From an uncultured Alkaliphilus sp. (GTDB lineage Bacteria; Bacillota; Clostridia; Peptostreptococcales; Natronincolaceae), in contig CALJEQ010000015.1 in NCBI GenBank assembly GCA_938074565.1, positions 124,001 to 188,000 of the forward strand: 64,000 nt of DNA. The letters run 5' to 3'. Below are positions 9,691 to 19,066 of this stretch, piece after piece. The position numbers and the translations under genes are program-made. Under the pieces are notes generated by a model that saw nothing but the letters and a program-made list of their open reading frames with translations, was not told the DNA's origin and did no database searches. The stretch's first letter is position 1; each line of letters opens with the position of its first letter.

Positions 9691-9724
9691 AATAAGACTA
9701 TACTAGTACAAGTATAGTCTTATT
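9691..9724 (-). terminator. Long hairpin downstream of yidC
   Basis: AATAAGACTATACT (9691-9704) pairs perfectly with AGTATAGTCTTATT (9711-9724). It lies about 50 bases after the yidC stop on the minus strand and probably terminates that transcript, with a short TTTTAT tail. Confidence 0.65.
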
Positions 9725-9775
9725 AATAAACGTTATCTACTCTTATTAAGTTAAACTAATTTTATAGTATCAAAT

Positions 9776-10438
9776 CTAATTAGAACTTACAACAACCTTT
9801 TTATATGATTTAGATATTACTAATTGTTGTACAAATTGAAAACCATTACTTACCACCCAGTACAAAGTTAAACCCGCAGGAAAACCCTTTCCCCACCAAA
9901 AAATCATAATGGGTGAAATATACGTTAACAACTTTAGACTCTTATCTCCCTTATTTGTTGAAGGAGTGGTGATACTGGTTAAATAAGTAGTAATTCCTGC
10001 CAACAGCGGTAATATTAAAGGATCTGGGTTTGTTAAATTTTGAAGCCAAAGAAAACTACTGTTAATGCTTTGATAAATAACTTCCGAACCAAAAACATAA
10101 ATTTCTGGATTTCTTAATACCGTAAACAAGCCTATAATAATAGGAAATTGAATTAATAAAGGTAAACAACCACCAAAAGGACTTGTATTCTGCTCTTTAT
10201 AAAGTTCTAAGGTTTTTACATTCAGTGTTTCTTGATCATCCTTATATTTTTCTTGTATTTCTTTTAATTTAGGTTGAATATCTTGCAGTTTTTTCATGGA
10301 TTTCATCTGTTTTAAAGTTAATGGTACCATTGCTAATTTAACTATTATTGTAAATGCAATAATAGATACACCATAATTTCCAACAATATCATATATCAAC
10401 TTTAATAATACACCCAAAGGTTGTGCTAATAGCCTCAT
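9776..10438 (-). CDS. yidC: YidC/Oxa1/SpoIIIJ-type membrane protein insertase
   Basis: The 220-residue protein inserts membrane proteins, alone or with SecYEG. Hydrophobic segments include GNYGVSIIAFTIIVKL, CLPLLIQFPIIIGLF and LTLYWVVSNGFQFVQQ. Conserved landmarks are the basic MKSMKKLQDIQPKLKEIQEKYK coiled loop and the FGGCLPLLIQ stretch. It is a short version without the large periplasmic domain, as usual in Firmicutes. It lies outside the rpmH-rnpA-yidC-jag context, so it is probably a second paralog rather than the housekeeping copy. There is no obvious lipobox; the N-terminus starts close to the first membrane segment. Confidence 0.9.
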   Translation of the reverse strand: MRLLAQPLGVLLKLIYDIVGNYGVSIIAFTIIVKLAMVPLTLKQMKSMKKLQDIQPKLKEIQEKYKDDQETLNVKTLELYKEQNTSPFGGCLPLLIQFPIIIGLFTVLRNPEIYVFGSEVIYQSINSSFLWLQNLTNPDPLILPLLAGITTYLTSITTPSTNKGDKSLKLLTYISPIMIFWWGKGFPAGLTLYWVVSNGFQFVQQLVISKSYKKVVVSSN

Positions 10439-10515
10439 ATTTTTACCTCTTTCGCTTCTATTTTTTTGTTTTTGTATTGTACTATTTTATTAATAAATAT
10501 TTGTGCTTATTTTTG

Positions 10516-11910
10516 CTATTTTAGTAATATTTCCTTTGATTTATCTAATACAAACCCATTCTGTATTAGTTTTTGTTTGCTTAGGTTTTTAAACTCAAAG
10601 GAAAGCCATATACCTGTCATTATAGTAGATAAACCGTCAGCCAATGGTCCTGCCATAAGTACCCCGTCTAATTTGAAAATTCTTGGTAAAATTAATAAAG
10701 CAGGGATTAAGATTAAACATTGTCTTGATAAACTCAAAATAGCTGACTGTTTTGGTTTGCCAACTGCTTGAAAATAATTGGACCCCACCATTTGAAAACC
10801 TACAATAGGTAACAACATTAAGTATATTTTTAGAGCCCTTGTACCAAATGCAATCATCTCTACTTCTTCTTTATTAAAGAGGGTAATAAGTTGTAGTGGA
10901 AATACTCTAATTAAAATATATCCAAACGTAACAATACATGTTGCAGCTAAGACTGCTAACTTTAAGGTTTCTTTTACCCTATCAAATTTACCAGCACCAT
11001 AATTATAACCAATAATCGGTTGTGCTCCTTGGTTAATACCATAGATTGGTAATAGCAGTAAAGTCATAATACTTGTTACAATCCCCATACCTGAGATGGA
11101 AACATCACCACCATAAGTATTCAAACTTCTATTCATAATAACACTTAAAACACTACTCACCAATTGCATAGAAAAAGGTGCCAACCCTAATGTAATAATT
11201 TTAATTACTGTAGACCTGTGTAATTTTAAGTTTTTTACATAAATTTTTAATACACTTCTACCACCGAAAAAATGATATAACACCCATATAGCTGATGCTG
11301 CTTGTGATATAACAGTAGCTAATGCAGCACCTCTAATTCCCCATTTAAAAACAAAAATAAAGATTGGATCTAATATAATATTTAGTATAGCTCCTATTAA
11401 CATAGTGTTCATAGCTATTTTAGGGTTTCCCTCTGCTCTAATAAAGCTGTTCATCCCAAAACCGATGGATTGGAATACAGTTCCCCAAAGTATTACCTGT
11501 AAATACTCTTTTGCATAAGGCAGTATAGCTTCACTTGAACCAAATAACTTCAATAATGGATTAATAAATAACAACCCTAAACCAGATACAACAATAGATA
11601 TTGTAATTAACAGAACCATAGCATTTCCTACTATCAATTCTGCTTCCTCTTTTTTTTGCTCTCCTAGTCTAATGGAAATTAAAGAATTAGCACCCATTCC
11701 TATTAACATGGCACAAGCCATTATAATAATCATAATTGGAAAAGCAATTGTAATTCCTGCAATTCCTAAAAAACCCACACCATTACCAATAAAGATTCTA
11801 TCTACTACATTATATAGTCCATTTATCAACATCCCAATGATGGCTGGACCAGAAAACCGAACTAAAAGTTTTGATACTTTTTCTTCCCCTAATCTTAATG
11901 CATTATCCAT
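10516..11910 (-). CDS. MATE-family efflux transporter
   Basis: The 464-residue protein has twelve hydrophobic segments in two similar halves and typical MATE signatures: SKLLVRFSGPAIIGMLINGLYN near the start, SIGFGMNSFIRAEGNPKIAM in the first half and INQGAQPIIGYNYGAGK in the second. MATE proteins export cationic drugs or metabolites using Na+ or H+ gradients. AAGGAG precedes the ATG. The 77-base gap to yidC shows no terminator, so the two genes may share a transcript (MATE then yidC). Confidence 0.87.
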   Translation of the reverse strand: MDNALRLGEEKVSKLLVRFSGPAIIGMLINGLYNVVDRIFIGNGVGFLGIAGITIAFPIMIIIMACAMLIGMGANSLISIRLGEQKKEEAELIVGNAMVLLITISIVVSGLGLLFINPLLKLFGSSEAILPYAKEYLQVILWGTVFQSIGFGMNSFIRAEGNPKIAMNTMLIGAILNIILDPIFIFVFKWGIRGAALATVISQAASAIWVLYHFFGGRSVLKIYVKNLKLHRSTVIKIITLGLAPFSMQLVSSVLSVIMNRSLNTYGGDVSISGMGIVTSIMTLLLLPIYGINQGAQPIIGYNYGAGKFDRVKETLKLAVLAATCIVTFGYILIRVFPLQLITLFNKEEVEMIAFGTRALKIYLMLLPIVGFQMVGSNYFQAVGKPKQSAILSLSRQCLILIPALLILPRIFKLDGVLMAGPLADGLSTIMTGIWLSFEFKNLSKQKLIQNGFVLDKSKEILLK

Positions 11911-12205
11911 AAACCGCGCTCCTTTTTATATTTTATATAAGATTGGTATTAATTTTTTATTTTATGCTAATATTTTAATAATAACATTTTATAAGTAGTA
12001 AAAAAACAATCATTACAAAGTAATTAGTGTGCATATAGTTATTATACAAACTAATTTTTAAAAAAGCAAGGAAGTTCTCTGTAAATTATTTTTATAATTT
12101 GCTATTCTAATTAATATGTTTTTGTTTTAAATTATTTAAACCGTATTCAATATCTATGAATACGGTTTAAACAATTTAACTTATATAATTTCTATAAAAC
12201 TAGGG
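11911..12205. other. AT-rich intergenic region with one stem-loop
   Basis: About 295 bases between the MATE gene and the M42 peptidase gene. I see no open frame with a ribosome binding site. The only structure is the stem-loop near 12136-12170, listed separately. Promoter elements for the MATE gene may lie here but none stands out. Confidence 0.5.
12136..12170 (-). terminator. Stem-loop after the M42 peptidase gene
   Basis: TTAAACCGTATTCA (12136-12149) pairs perfectly with TGAATACGGTTTAA (12157-12170) around a 7-base loop, 36 bases beyond the peptidase stop. There is no long T tract, so it may be a weak terminator or an mRNA-stabilising hairpin. Confidence 0.5.
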
Positions 12206-13243
12206 TTAATTAGTTAAGTATAAATATAATAGTTTAATTGTATTATCTAAAGCATTATAATGGGTTCTCTCCATTCCGTGGGATGCATGTACCCCCGGCC
12301 CAATCAATGCACCTTTTATGTCATTTCCTGCCCTAAGGGCTGCTGAAACATCCGAACCGTACATTGGATAAATATCTACAGCAAAATTAAGGTTATTATC
12401 TTTTGCCAGTTGAATGAGTTGAGTAGTCATATGATAATCATATGGACCCGATGAGTCTTTAGCACAAATGGAAACATCATACTCTGTACAACTTAAATCT
12501 TCACCAATACATCCCATATCTACTGCAATCATCTCTGTTATATCTTCTGGTATGTAAGAAGAACCATGCCCAACTTCTTCATAGGTTGAAAGAAATATCT
12601 TTGTAGTATGTTTAGGCTTAATATTTTCCCTTTTAAATAGTTCTATTAACCCCATCAAACATGCCACACTGCCTTTATCATCTATAAATCTTGATTTTAT
12701 AAAATCTGTTTCTGTAATGGTTGTCTTAGGGTCAATAAATATAAAATCTCCACTACTAATGCCTAAGTTCTTTACATCCTCTTTGCTAGATACTTTATTG
12801 TCTATTCTTATTTCCATATATTCTGGGTCACGTTTTTTACTGGAGCTGTCTTCATATACATGGGCTGATGGACTTGTACTTAAGAAAGTTCCTGTGTAAA
12901 TTCTTCCATCCCTTGTTCTAATTTTGCAATATTCACCATCTAACGTGGGAACAATAGGACCACCTATTAATGTGAATTTTAATGTACCACTTCCAGTAAT
13001 AGAACGTACCATTGCTCCTAATGTATCCACATGGGCAGACAATCCAACAACTTTATCACTGTTTTCTCCTGGAATAGTGATTACCCCACTGCCTTTATTG
13101 GTGGTTTCAAATTCATAGTCTAAATTCTCTACCCATGAAGCTATCATTTCCATAATTTCATAACAAAACCCACTGGGGCTATTGAACTCCAATAATTCTT
13201 TTGCCCTTTGCAAAACGTATTCTTTATTGATTGTTAAATTCAT
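12206..13243 (-). CDS. M42-family zinc aminopeptidase
   Basis: The 345-residue protein matches M42 metallo-aminopeptidases (TET/glutamyl aminopeptidase/FrvX relatives). Metal and catalytic residues are visible: H and D in SAHVDTLG, the bridging Asp in RFIDDKGSV, the EE pair in STYEEVGHG, the Asp in IAVDMGCIG and the His in PGVHASHGMERTH. The enzyme trims N-terminal residues from peptides in the cytosol. I start at the ATG at 13243 because GGAGGG is 5 bases upstream; the frame extends 7 codons further but that start has no site. Confidence 0.9.
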   Translation of the reverse strand: MNLTINKEYVLQRAKELLEFNSPSGFCYEIMEMIASWVENLDYEFETTNKGSGVITIPGENSDKVVGLSAHVDTLGAMVRSITGSGTLKFTLIGGPIVPTLDGEYCKIRTRDGRIYTGTFLSTSPSAHVYEDSSSKKRDPEYMEIRIDNKVSSKEDVKNLGISSGDFIFIDPKTTITETDFIKSRFIDDKGSVACLMGLIELFKRENIKPKHTTKIFLSTYEEVGHGSSYIPEDITEMIAVDMGCIGEDLSCTEYDVSICAKDSSGPYDYHMTTQLIQLAKDNNLNFAVDIYPMYGSDVSAALRAGNDIKGALIGPGVHASHGMERTHYNALDNTIKLLYLYLTN

Positions 13244-13363
13244 TATTACCCTCCTCTGTCTCACTTTATTGGTGTTTTTTTATTTTATAATTATTTTACT
13301 ATATAACTATAGCATATAATGACTGAATTTTTCATAATTTTTCTAAATCTAGTAGTTCAATTG

Positions 13364-13408
13364 AAATACAAAAACCTGAACAGTCTATATGCTCAGGTTT
13401 TTGTATTT
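13364..13408 (-). terminator. Terminator for the dehydrogenase gene
   Basis: AAATACAAAAACCTGA (13364-13379) pairs with TCAGGTTTTTGTATTT (13393-13408). A GC core ACCTGA/TCAGGT followed by a T tract on either strand makes it potentially bidirectional. Confidence 0.75.
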
Positions 13409-13454
13409 GTTTATATATTATTTTCTTTATTATTATTTTATTTTGTAATGTGAC

Positions 13455-14405
13455 TTAAATTCCCTTTTCTTTTAACTTCTCCAACATATCTATGGTCATT
13501 TTAGATAAATCATAATCTGCTTTAAAACCCCATTCTTCTCTAGCTGCTGTTGGGTCAATGGAATTTGGCCAACTGTCAGCAATTGCTTGTCTCATTGGAT
13601 CCACATTATAATCCATTGTAAATTCTGGTATATGCTTTCTTATTTCTGAAGCTATCCCCTCTGGATCAAAACTCATGGCAGTTACATTAAATGCATTTCT
13701 ATGCTTAAGTTTTGCAGGGTCTGCTTCCATTAAATCAATAATAGAATTTACTGCATCTGGCATATACATCATATCCATAAAAGTTCCCTTATTTATATAA
13801 CTGGTATACTTTTTATGTTTAATTGCATCATAAAAAATATGTACTGCATAGTCTGTTGTTCCCCCACCAGGTGCTTGTGTATAAGAAATTAACCCTGGGA
13901 AACGAAGTCCTCTAGTATCAACACCAAACTTATGGAAGTAATAGTCACACAATAATTCACCTGCAACTTTATTTACACCATACATAGTTGTTGGTCTTTG
14001 AATGGTATCTTGAGGAGTTTTGTCCTTTGGTGATGAAGGACCAAAAGCACCAATTGAACTAGGGGTGAAAAATTTACAGTTCATCTCCCTAGCTACTTCT
14101 AAAGTATTGATTAATCCCCCCATGTTTATATTCCATGCCATTAGTGGATTATTTTCTGCCGTTGCAGAAAGTAGGGCAGCCATATGTATGATTGTATCTA
14201 CATTATGTTTTTTGCAAAGCTCATGGACTTTATTAGCATCCACAACATCTAATTCTTCAAAAATTCCATTTTCAACCAACTCATGACCTTCTCGTCTACT
14301 TCTGTTAGTTGCAATAATATTGTCTATCCCATAAATATCTCTCATCTTTACAACTAATTCAGTACCAATTTGACCTAGTGCACCTGTAACTAAAATTTTT
14401 TTCAT
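13455..14405 (-). CDS. NAD-dependent epimerase-fold protein, L-threonine 3-dehydrogenase-like
   Basis: The 316-residue protein belongs to the extended short-chain dehydrogenase family. It has the Rossmann glycine motif [10 protein letters not shown] at the N-terminus, the catalytic YGVNK (YxxxK) near residue 144 and an upstream Ser in [10 protein letters not shown]. The overall pattern ([32 protein letters not shown]) resembles the SDR-type L-threonine 3-dehydrogenases that oxidise threonine to 2-amino-3-ketobutyrate. No kbl gene for the next step is adjacent, although the related BioF is in the window. SDR fold is firm; threonine as substrate is likely but unproven. Confidence 0.8.
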   Translation of the reverse strand: MKKILVTGALGQIGTELVVKMRDIYGIDNIIATNRSRREGHELVENGIFEELDVVDANKVHELCKKHNVDTIIHMAALLSATAENNPLMAWNINMGGLINTLEVAREMNCKFFTPSSIGAFGPSSPKDKTPQDTIQRPTTMYGVNKVAGELLCDYYFHKFGVDTRGLRFPGLISYTQAPGGGTTDYAVHIFYDAIKHKKYTSYINKGTFMDMMYMPDAVNSIIDLMEADPAKLKHRNAFNVTAMSFDPEGIASEIRKHIPEFTMDYNVDPMRQAIADSWPNSIDPTAAREEWGFKADYDLSKMTIDMLEKLKEKGI

Positions 14406-14615
14406 AAAAATATCCCTCCAGTACTATTAATTAATTATATTAGTATATTCTCCAACATTTTAGAATAATAATCAAAAAATTATTTTTTTAACCAACTTAC
14501 TGTATTGTTTAATTATTTGTTTCATTATCCCTGATTGATACCCATAAAAGCTAAACTATAACCATAACTTACCATGTTTGCTATAAAATTAACAAGTTAA
14601 CAATGGCTCGATATA

Positions 14616-15746
14616 TTAACTTTGACTTTGATTTGTGGCGTCTCTAGCCTTTTTCCTAATTTTTATTGTTAAATATAACAATAAAGGAATTACAAAAAAC
14701 AAAGGCAAAAATACTAAAAAGTAAGGTATGACCGTCTGTAGAATAATATCAAACCGAGGTATTAAAAATGGCATAGAAATCCCAATCAATAAAGCCACAG
14801 GCAAACTATAGTCACTTGGTTTTCCTACGCTAAAGTGTTCTGAAATTATCTCACAAATAATATAAAAGGTAACAATAAACTTAAAAAAAGTAGTTGCATA
14901 GAAGGTAGCCAAAAATATAGCATCCAGTCTTTCTAGTACATTGGCTATTTCAATAATTCTAACGGTGCTGAAGGGAGGGTATGTGAGGGTTTTTAATGTT
15001 GATTCTTCAAAGGCTGCCACAGAACCAATTGCCCTTAGTGTAAGTAGTATAGTCGATAGAAATATTGCTCCATAAACATATTTAACAAATTTATTTTTCT
15101 CTTGCTTATTAGAATCTATATATTTAAACAAAAAAGCAATTGGCAAAATTTGACCAAATGGAAAATTCGCATTAGGAAGTGCCCCCGCTAATACTGGTTT
15201 AATGCCTTCTGCCATAATTGGTTGTAGGTTTAGAAAATTAAGTTTCGGGATGGTTAATAAAAATAAAATACTATACATTAAAATAATCCAGGGTAATAAA
15301 AATTCTAACAACCTACTGATTACCTCTAAACCAAGTTTTAAGGCATATACAGCAGGTACAAGAAAAAAAACAATAAATATTAACCCTGGTGTTTCAGGCA
15401 TAGTCATTTTTCCAAAATAAAATACATCCGATACAATAAGAACACACAATATAAAGAAGAATAACAAGTAGTAAAAATTCACCAACCCACCTAAAAATTT
15501 CCCCCAATATTTATTCAAAATTTTCGTCATGGATTCACCAGCACAGGAAGACATTGGCAAATAATGACTATATATTAGCACATACGCCATAATGGATGCA
15601 ATAATATTGGAAATCCAAATATCTCTACCTGCTTCACCCACACCTGGTAGATAAATAATTGAAGCCCCCCCCATTTGAGCCGTTACTAACAAAAAAATTT
15701 GTCTAAAGGATATTATTATTTTACTTTTATTATTTAAACTATCCAT
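14616..15746 (-). CDS. gerAB: Spore germination permease, GerAB/GerKB type
   Basis: The 376-residue membrane protein has about ten hydrophobic segments and belongs to the endospore germination permease (APC-superfamily) group. It forms the nutrient-sensing B subunit of a GerA receptor in the spore inner membrane. It is transcribed divergently from gerAA and gerAC, about 87 bases apart, whereas in many Bacillus loci A-B-C are co-oriented. The C-terminal tail is basic (IKIRKKARDATNQ). The roughly 210 bases after its stop show no clear terminator. Confidence 0.9.
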   Translation of the reverse strand: MDSLNNKSKIIISFRQIFLLVTAQMGGASIIYLPGVGEAGRDIWISNIIASIMAYVLIYSHYLPMSSCAGESMTKILNKYWGKFLGGLVNFYYLLFFFILCVLIVSDVFYFGKMTMPETPGLIFIVFFLVPAVYALKLGLEVISRLLEFLLPWIILMYSILFLLTIPKLNFLNLQPIMAEGIKPVLAGALPNANFPFGQILPIAFLFKYIDSNKQEKNKFVKYVYGAIFLSTILLTLRAIGSVAAFEESTLKTLTYPPFSTVRIIEIANVLERLDAIFLATFYATTFFKFIVTFYIICEIISEHFSVGKPSDYSLPVALLIGISMPFLIPRFDIILQTVIPYFLVFLPLFFVIPLLLYLTIKIRKKARDATNQSQS

Positions 15747-15833
15747 ATTTTCCCCTCTCTTTCCTTTTTAGTTTGTCATATTCTTCATAAAAAATGCAAA
15801 GAATATAAATCATAATGAGGGGAGTTGATAAAT

Positions 15834-17498
15834 ATGCGAAAATCCAATGGAAAACATAATAAAAAGCCCAAAAAATTGATACAAGAAAAAACAAACATAG
15901 TAAAAAGTACAGAATTGCCAGAACTGCTATTTTATGAAATGGATACTGATGATAAGAAAAGCCTTCAACAAGAAGTAGAGTCTAAAAAACCAACCCTAAT
16001 GGCTGATTTACAAATTAATATCAATATGATTAAATCCATCTTAAACGAAAGTGATGATTTAATTTACAGAAGTTTTAGCATACCCACCAAACCCTCTATT
16101 AAAGCTACTGTTGTCTACATAGAAAATATGGTTGATGCAAGAATTCTTGAAACTTCTGTCTTATTACCCCTTACACAGACAGTTGGGGAAAGAACTTTAG
16201 ATGAAAGAGACTTTTTTTATTCCAATAAAGAGTCTTTATTAGAAGAAATTTTAATTAATGCTGATATTGAAGTATTTACAGACATTAATTTAATTATCAA
16301 TAAAATTCTTGTAGGGTCAGGTATACTTTTATTAGATAATTACCCTAAAGCCATATCTATTAGCATGTCTAAAGGAGCCGAAAGAGAATATTCTGAACCA
16401 CAGGCAGAAAAAGTTGTAAAGGGCCCTCAACAGGGTTTTGTAGAAAATATACAAACAAATATAGCTATTATTAGAAAAAAAGTTAGTTCTCCTAACCTTG
16501 TTATTAAAAATATGGAGCTTGGTAGGGAAACAACAACTAAAATATGTGTTGTTTATCTAAAAAATATTGCAGAAAATACAATTGTAGAAGAGTTATTTAA
16601 TAGATTAAATAGAATTGATGTTGATGGAATAACCGGTTCACAATATATTGAAGAATATATAAACGATGCCCCATTTAACCTATTTCCTACCATACTTAGC
16701 ACAGAAAGACCCGACAGAGCAAATGCTATGCTATTGGAAGGTAGAGTTGTAATTATTTGTGATGGTACTCCCTTCGCTTTAGTGGTGCCATCCATTATTG
16801 CTGATTTTTTTTCTACCCCAGAAGAATATTATTCGAACCCTTACTTTGCAACATTAAATAGATTTCTGTCTTATTCTGGGGCCCTTATTGTTATGTTTTT
16901 ACCCTCCATATATATTGCCCTTACCACCTTCCATCAAGAAATGTTACCTACTAGGTTAGCACTAACCCTTGCTGGTACAAGGGCAGGTGTACCTTATCCA
17001 GCTTTTGTGGAGGCATTAATGATGGAAATTGCCTTTGAAGCCTTAAGGGAGGCTGGAACAAGACTTCCAACCCACGTTGGTCAAGCTGTTAGTATAGTTG
17101 GTGCATTAATTATTGGACAGGCCGCAGTTGAAGCTGGGCTAGTATCCCCTGCTGTTGTTATTATTGTTGCCATTACAGCTATTTTTTCTTTTACCATACC
17201 CTATAACAACTTTTCCACAGGGTTAAGATTAACGAGGTTTTTTAATATGGCATTAGGTGCTACTCTAGGAATTTACGGTATAATGACGGGTATATTATTA
17301 ATTTCTCTAAATTTGATTTCCCTAAGATCCTTTAACGTCCCTTTTATGATTCCCTTTGCCCCCTTAAGCCCTCAAGAAATAAAAGATTGGGTATTGCGGG
17401 TTCCCCAGTGGGCAATTACTAAAAGATCTACCCATATAACAAAAAAGAACATTACTAAAAAACCAGATACCTTAAGACCAAGTCCACCTAAACAATGA
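15834..17498 (+). CDS. gerAA: Spore germination receptor subunit GerAA
   Basis: The 554-residue protein is the A subunit of a GerA-type germinant receptor. A long hydrophilic N-terminal part (about 1-345) with two related subdomains is followed by a membrane domain with LIVMFLPSIYIALTTFHQEM, the conserved block EIAFEALREAGTRLP, and several C-terminal membrane segments. I start at the ATG at 15834 because GGGGAG lies 9 bases upstream; a TTG three codons earlier touches that site. The stop overlaps the region carrying the ribosome binding site of gerAC, so the two are translationally linked. Confidence 0.94.
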   Translation: MRKSNGKHNKKPKKLIQEKTNIVKSTELPELLFYEMDTDDKKSLQQEVESKKPTLMADLQININMIKSILNESDDLIYRSFSIPTKPSIKATVVYIENMVDARILETSVLLPLTQTVGERTLDERDFFYSNKESLLEEILINADIEVFTDINLIINKILVGSGILLLDNYPKAISISMSKGAEREYSEPQAEKVVKGPQQGFVENIQTNIAIIRKKVSSPNLVIKNMELGRETTTKICVVYLKNIAENTIVEELFNRLNRIDVDGITGSQYIEEYINDAPFNLFPTILSTERPDRANAMLLEGRVVIICDGTPFALVVPSIIADFFSTPEEYYSNPYFATLNRFLSYSGALIVMFLPSIYIALTTFHQEMLPTRLALTLAGTRAGVPYPAFVEALMMEIAFEALREAGTRLPTHVGQAVSIVGALIIGQAAVEAGLVSPAVVIIVAITAIFSFTIPYNNFSTGLRLTRFFNMALGATLGIYGIMTGILLISLNLISLRSFNVPFMIPFAPLSPQEIKDWVLRVPQWAITKRSTHITKKNITKKPDTLRPSPPKQ

Positions 17499-17512
17499 AT
17501 GGAGGTATTTCT

Positions 17513-18667
17513 ATGAAGAAAAAGATATTGTTACTGTTAATACTAATTATATCTGTTCTGTTTACCACCTCTTGTTGGAGTCGAAGAGAAATAGAAGAGT
17601 TGGCATTTGTAATAGGAATAGGTATTTCAAAAACAGAGGAAGGACTTTATACAGTAGTCGCTCAACTGGCTAACCCAAGTAATATTGTAGCAGAAGCCCC
17701 CGAACAAAGGTCTGTTTACACAATTGTTAAGTCGGAAGGATTATCGATTTTTGATGCCTTAAGAAATTTATCCTTGATAGCCTCTAGACGCCTCTATATT
17801 GCCCATATTAAAACAATATTACTAGATGAAGTAGTCGCTAGGGAGGGTGTTGCAGAAATTGTGGGATTTCTTGTACAAGATATGGAAACTAGGTTAGAGT
17901 CTAATGTTTTCATTACTAAACTTCCACCAGAAGAAATTTTTGATACCCCCAATACTGTGGGGGCAATTCCCTCATTTGTATTGGAAATAGCTGCTAAAAA
18001 CTATGGCGCCAATTCAAAAATATACGTTTCTGATCTACAGGAAACGGTGGAGGCAGCTAATAACCCTGTTATCAATTATGTAACTACATTGGTGGAAAAA
18101 GTACCTACACCATCTCCAAAAGAAATGCAATACTTTAGACTAACACGCATTGCAGTTTTTGACCACGATAAATTAGCAGGCTATTTAGATTACGAGGAAG
18201 GACAAGCATTTAATTTTATTACAAACAACTTTAGGAATGGTATTTTAGTTTTTAAATATGCCACAGAACAAGATACAATTGCTTTTGAGGTATTAGAGTC
18301 AAGTACTGATATTACACCAAAATATGAAAATAATCGAGTTAGTTTTGATATTGCCGTTAGTGTTGAAGGAAATATAGCAGAAAGAATATCCCATGAAGGT
18401 CATTCCCATGAAATAGACATAGAATTAGTAAAGAAACAATTAGACAAAGTAATAGAAGATAAGCTAAGTAAAGCCGTTTATAAGGCTCAACAGGACTTTG
18501 GCATAGATTATTTTAACTTAAGCGGAGACTTTTTTAGGAAATATCCAAAAGAATTTAAAGAAATGAAGGAAAATTGGAATGAGGTGTTTTCCACCGCAAC
18601 TATTAATATAAAAGTGGATACTACAGTCGTCCATACTGCCCTTAATCTTAATAGGGGGAGAATTTAA
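17513..18667 (+). CDS. gerAC: Spore germination lipoprotein GerAC
   Basis: The 384-residue protein is the C subunit of the germinant receptor. The N-terminal signal MKKKILLLLILIIS ends in a lipobox-like LFTTSC, giving an anchored cysteine at about residue 22. The body contains family blocks such as ELAFVIGIGI, ARRLYIAH-like SRRLYIAHIKT and the late PKEFKEMKENWNEVF. I start at 17513 because GGAGG is 7 bases upstream; an in-frame ATG at 17495 overlaps the gerAA stop and lies ahead of that site. It directly follows gerAA and overlaps the next small gene by one base. Confidence 0.93.
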   Translation: MKKKILLLLILIISVLFTTSCWSRREIEELAFVIGIGISKTEEGLYTVVAQLANPSNIVAEAPEQRSVYTIVKSEGLSIFDALRNLSLIASRRLYIAHIKTILLDEVVAREGVAEIVGFLVQDMETRLESNVFITKLPPEEIFDTPNTVGAIPSFVLEIAAKNYGANSKIYVSDLQETVEAANNPVINYVTTLVEKVPTPSPKEMQYFRLTRIAVFDHDKLAGYLDYEEGQAFNFITNNFRNGILVFKYATEQDTIAFEVLESSTDITPKYENNRVSFDIAVSVEGNIAERISHEGHSHEIDIELVKKQLDKVIEDKLSKAVYKAQQDFGIDYFNLSGDFFRKYPKEFKEMKENWNEVFSTATINIKVDTTVVHTALNLNRGRI

Positions 18668-18891
18668 TGAATTTTGTCTTACTTTTACTTATTTTACCTA
18701 TTATCATTATTGACTTTATATGGGTAATAAGAAACGATAAAAAAACAATTTATATTTACGTATGTATTGTTGCTCTAATCTTATTGGTTATAGTAGTCAA
18801 CAGTTTCGATTTGATAAAAACAAGCCCTTTAGAAGTATTTATAGAAAAAATGAAGCCTCTAACAGATTTTGTTGAAACTCGATTTAAATAA
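18667..18891 (+). CDS. Small two-segment membrane protein linked to gerAC
   Basis: The 74-residue protein has two hydrophobic segments (about residues 2-20 and 28-46) separated by a basic turn (IRNDKKT), then a hydrophilic tail (EKMKPLTDFVETRFK). Its ATG shares a base with the gerAC stop codon (TAATG), and GGGGAG lies just upstream, so it is translated with gerAC. The position suggests an accessory subunit of the germinant receptor, comparable in size to the small D-type proteins of some GerA operons. I cannot assign it to a named family. Confidence 0.7.
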   Translation: MNFVLLLLILPIIIIDFIWVIRNDKKTIYIYVCIVALILLVIVVNSFDLIKTSPLEVFIEKMKPLTDFVETRFK

Positions 18892-18961
18892 AAAACAATA
18901 TAGCTTGGTTTGTAATAATACAATAATTTTAGATTGATGCAAACATTCTAATTTAAAAATC

Positions 18962-19010
18962 AAAAAAATTCAGCGACTTTACGTATACATTCCGTAAGGG
19001 GCTGAATTTT
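18962..19010 (-). terminator. Nested hairpin terminating the biotin operon (and facing the ger operon)
   Basis: AAAATTCAGC (18965-18974) pairs perfectly with GCTGAATTTT (19001-19010), with an inner TTACG/CGTAA stem. On the minus strand it is followed by seven T (18968-18962), so it best fits as the end of the bioA transcript. A related nested hairpin occurs at 50777-50876. Confidence 0.75.
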
Positions 19011-19066
19011 CCTATTAGAAAGAAGTTGGAGGTTCATCATTGGGGTTAAACTAGTATATTAGAGCT

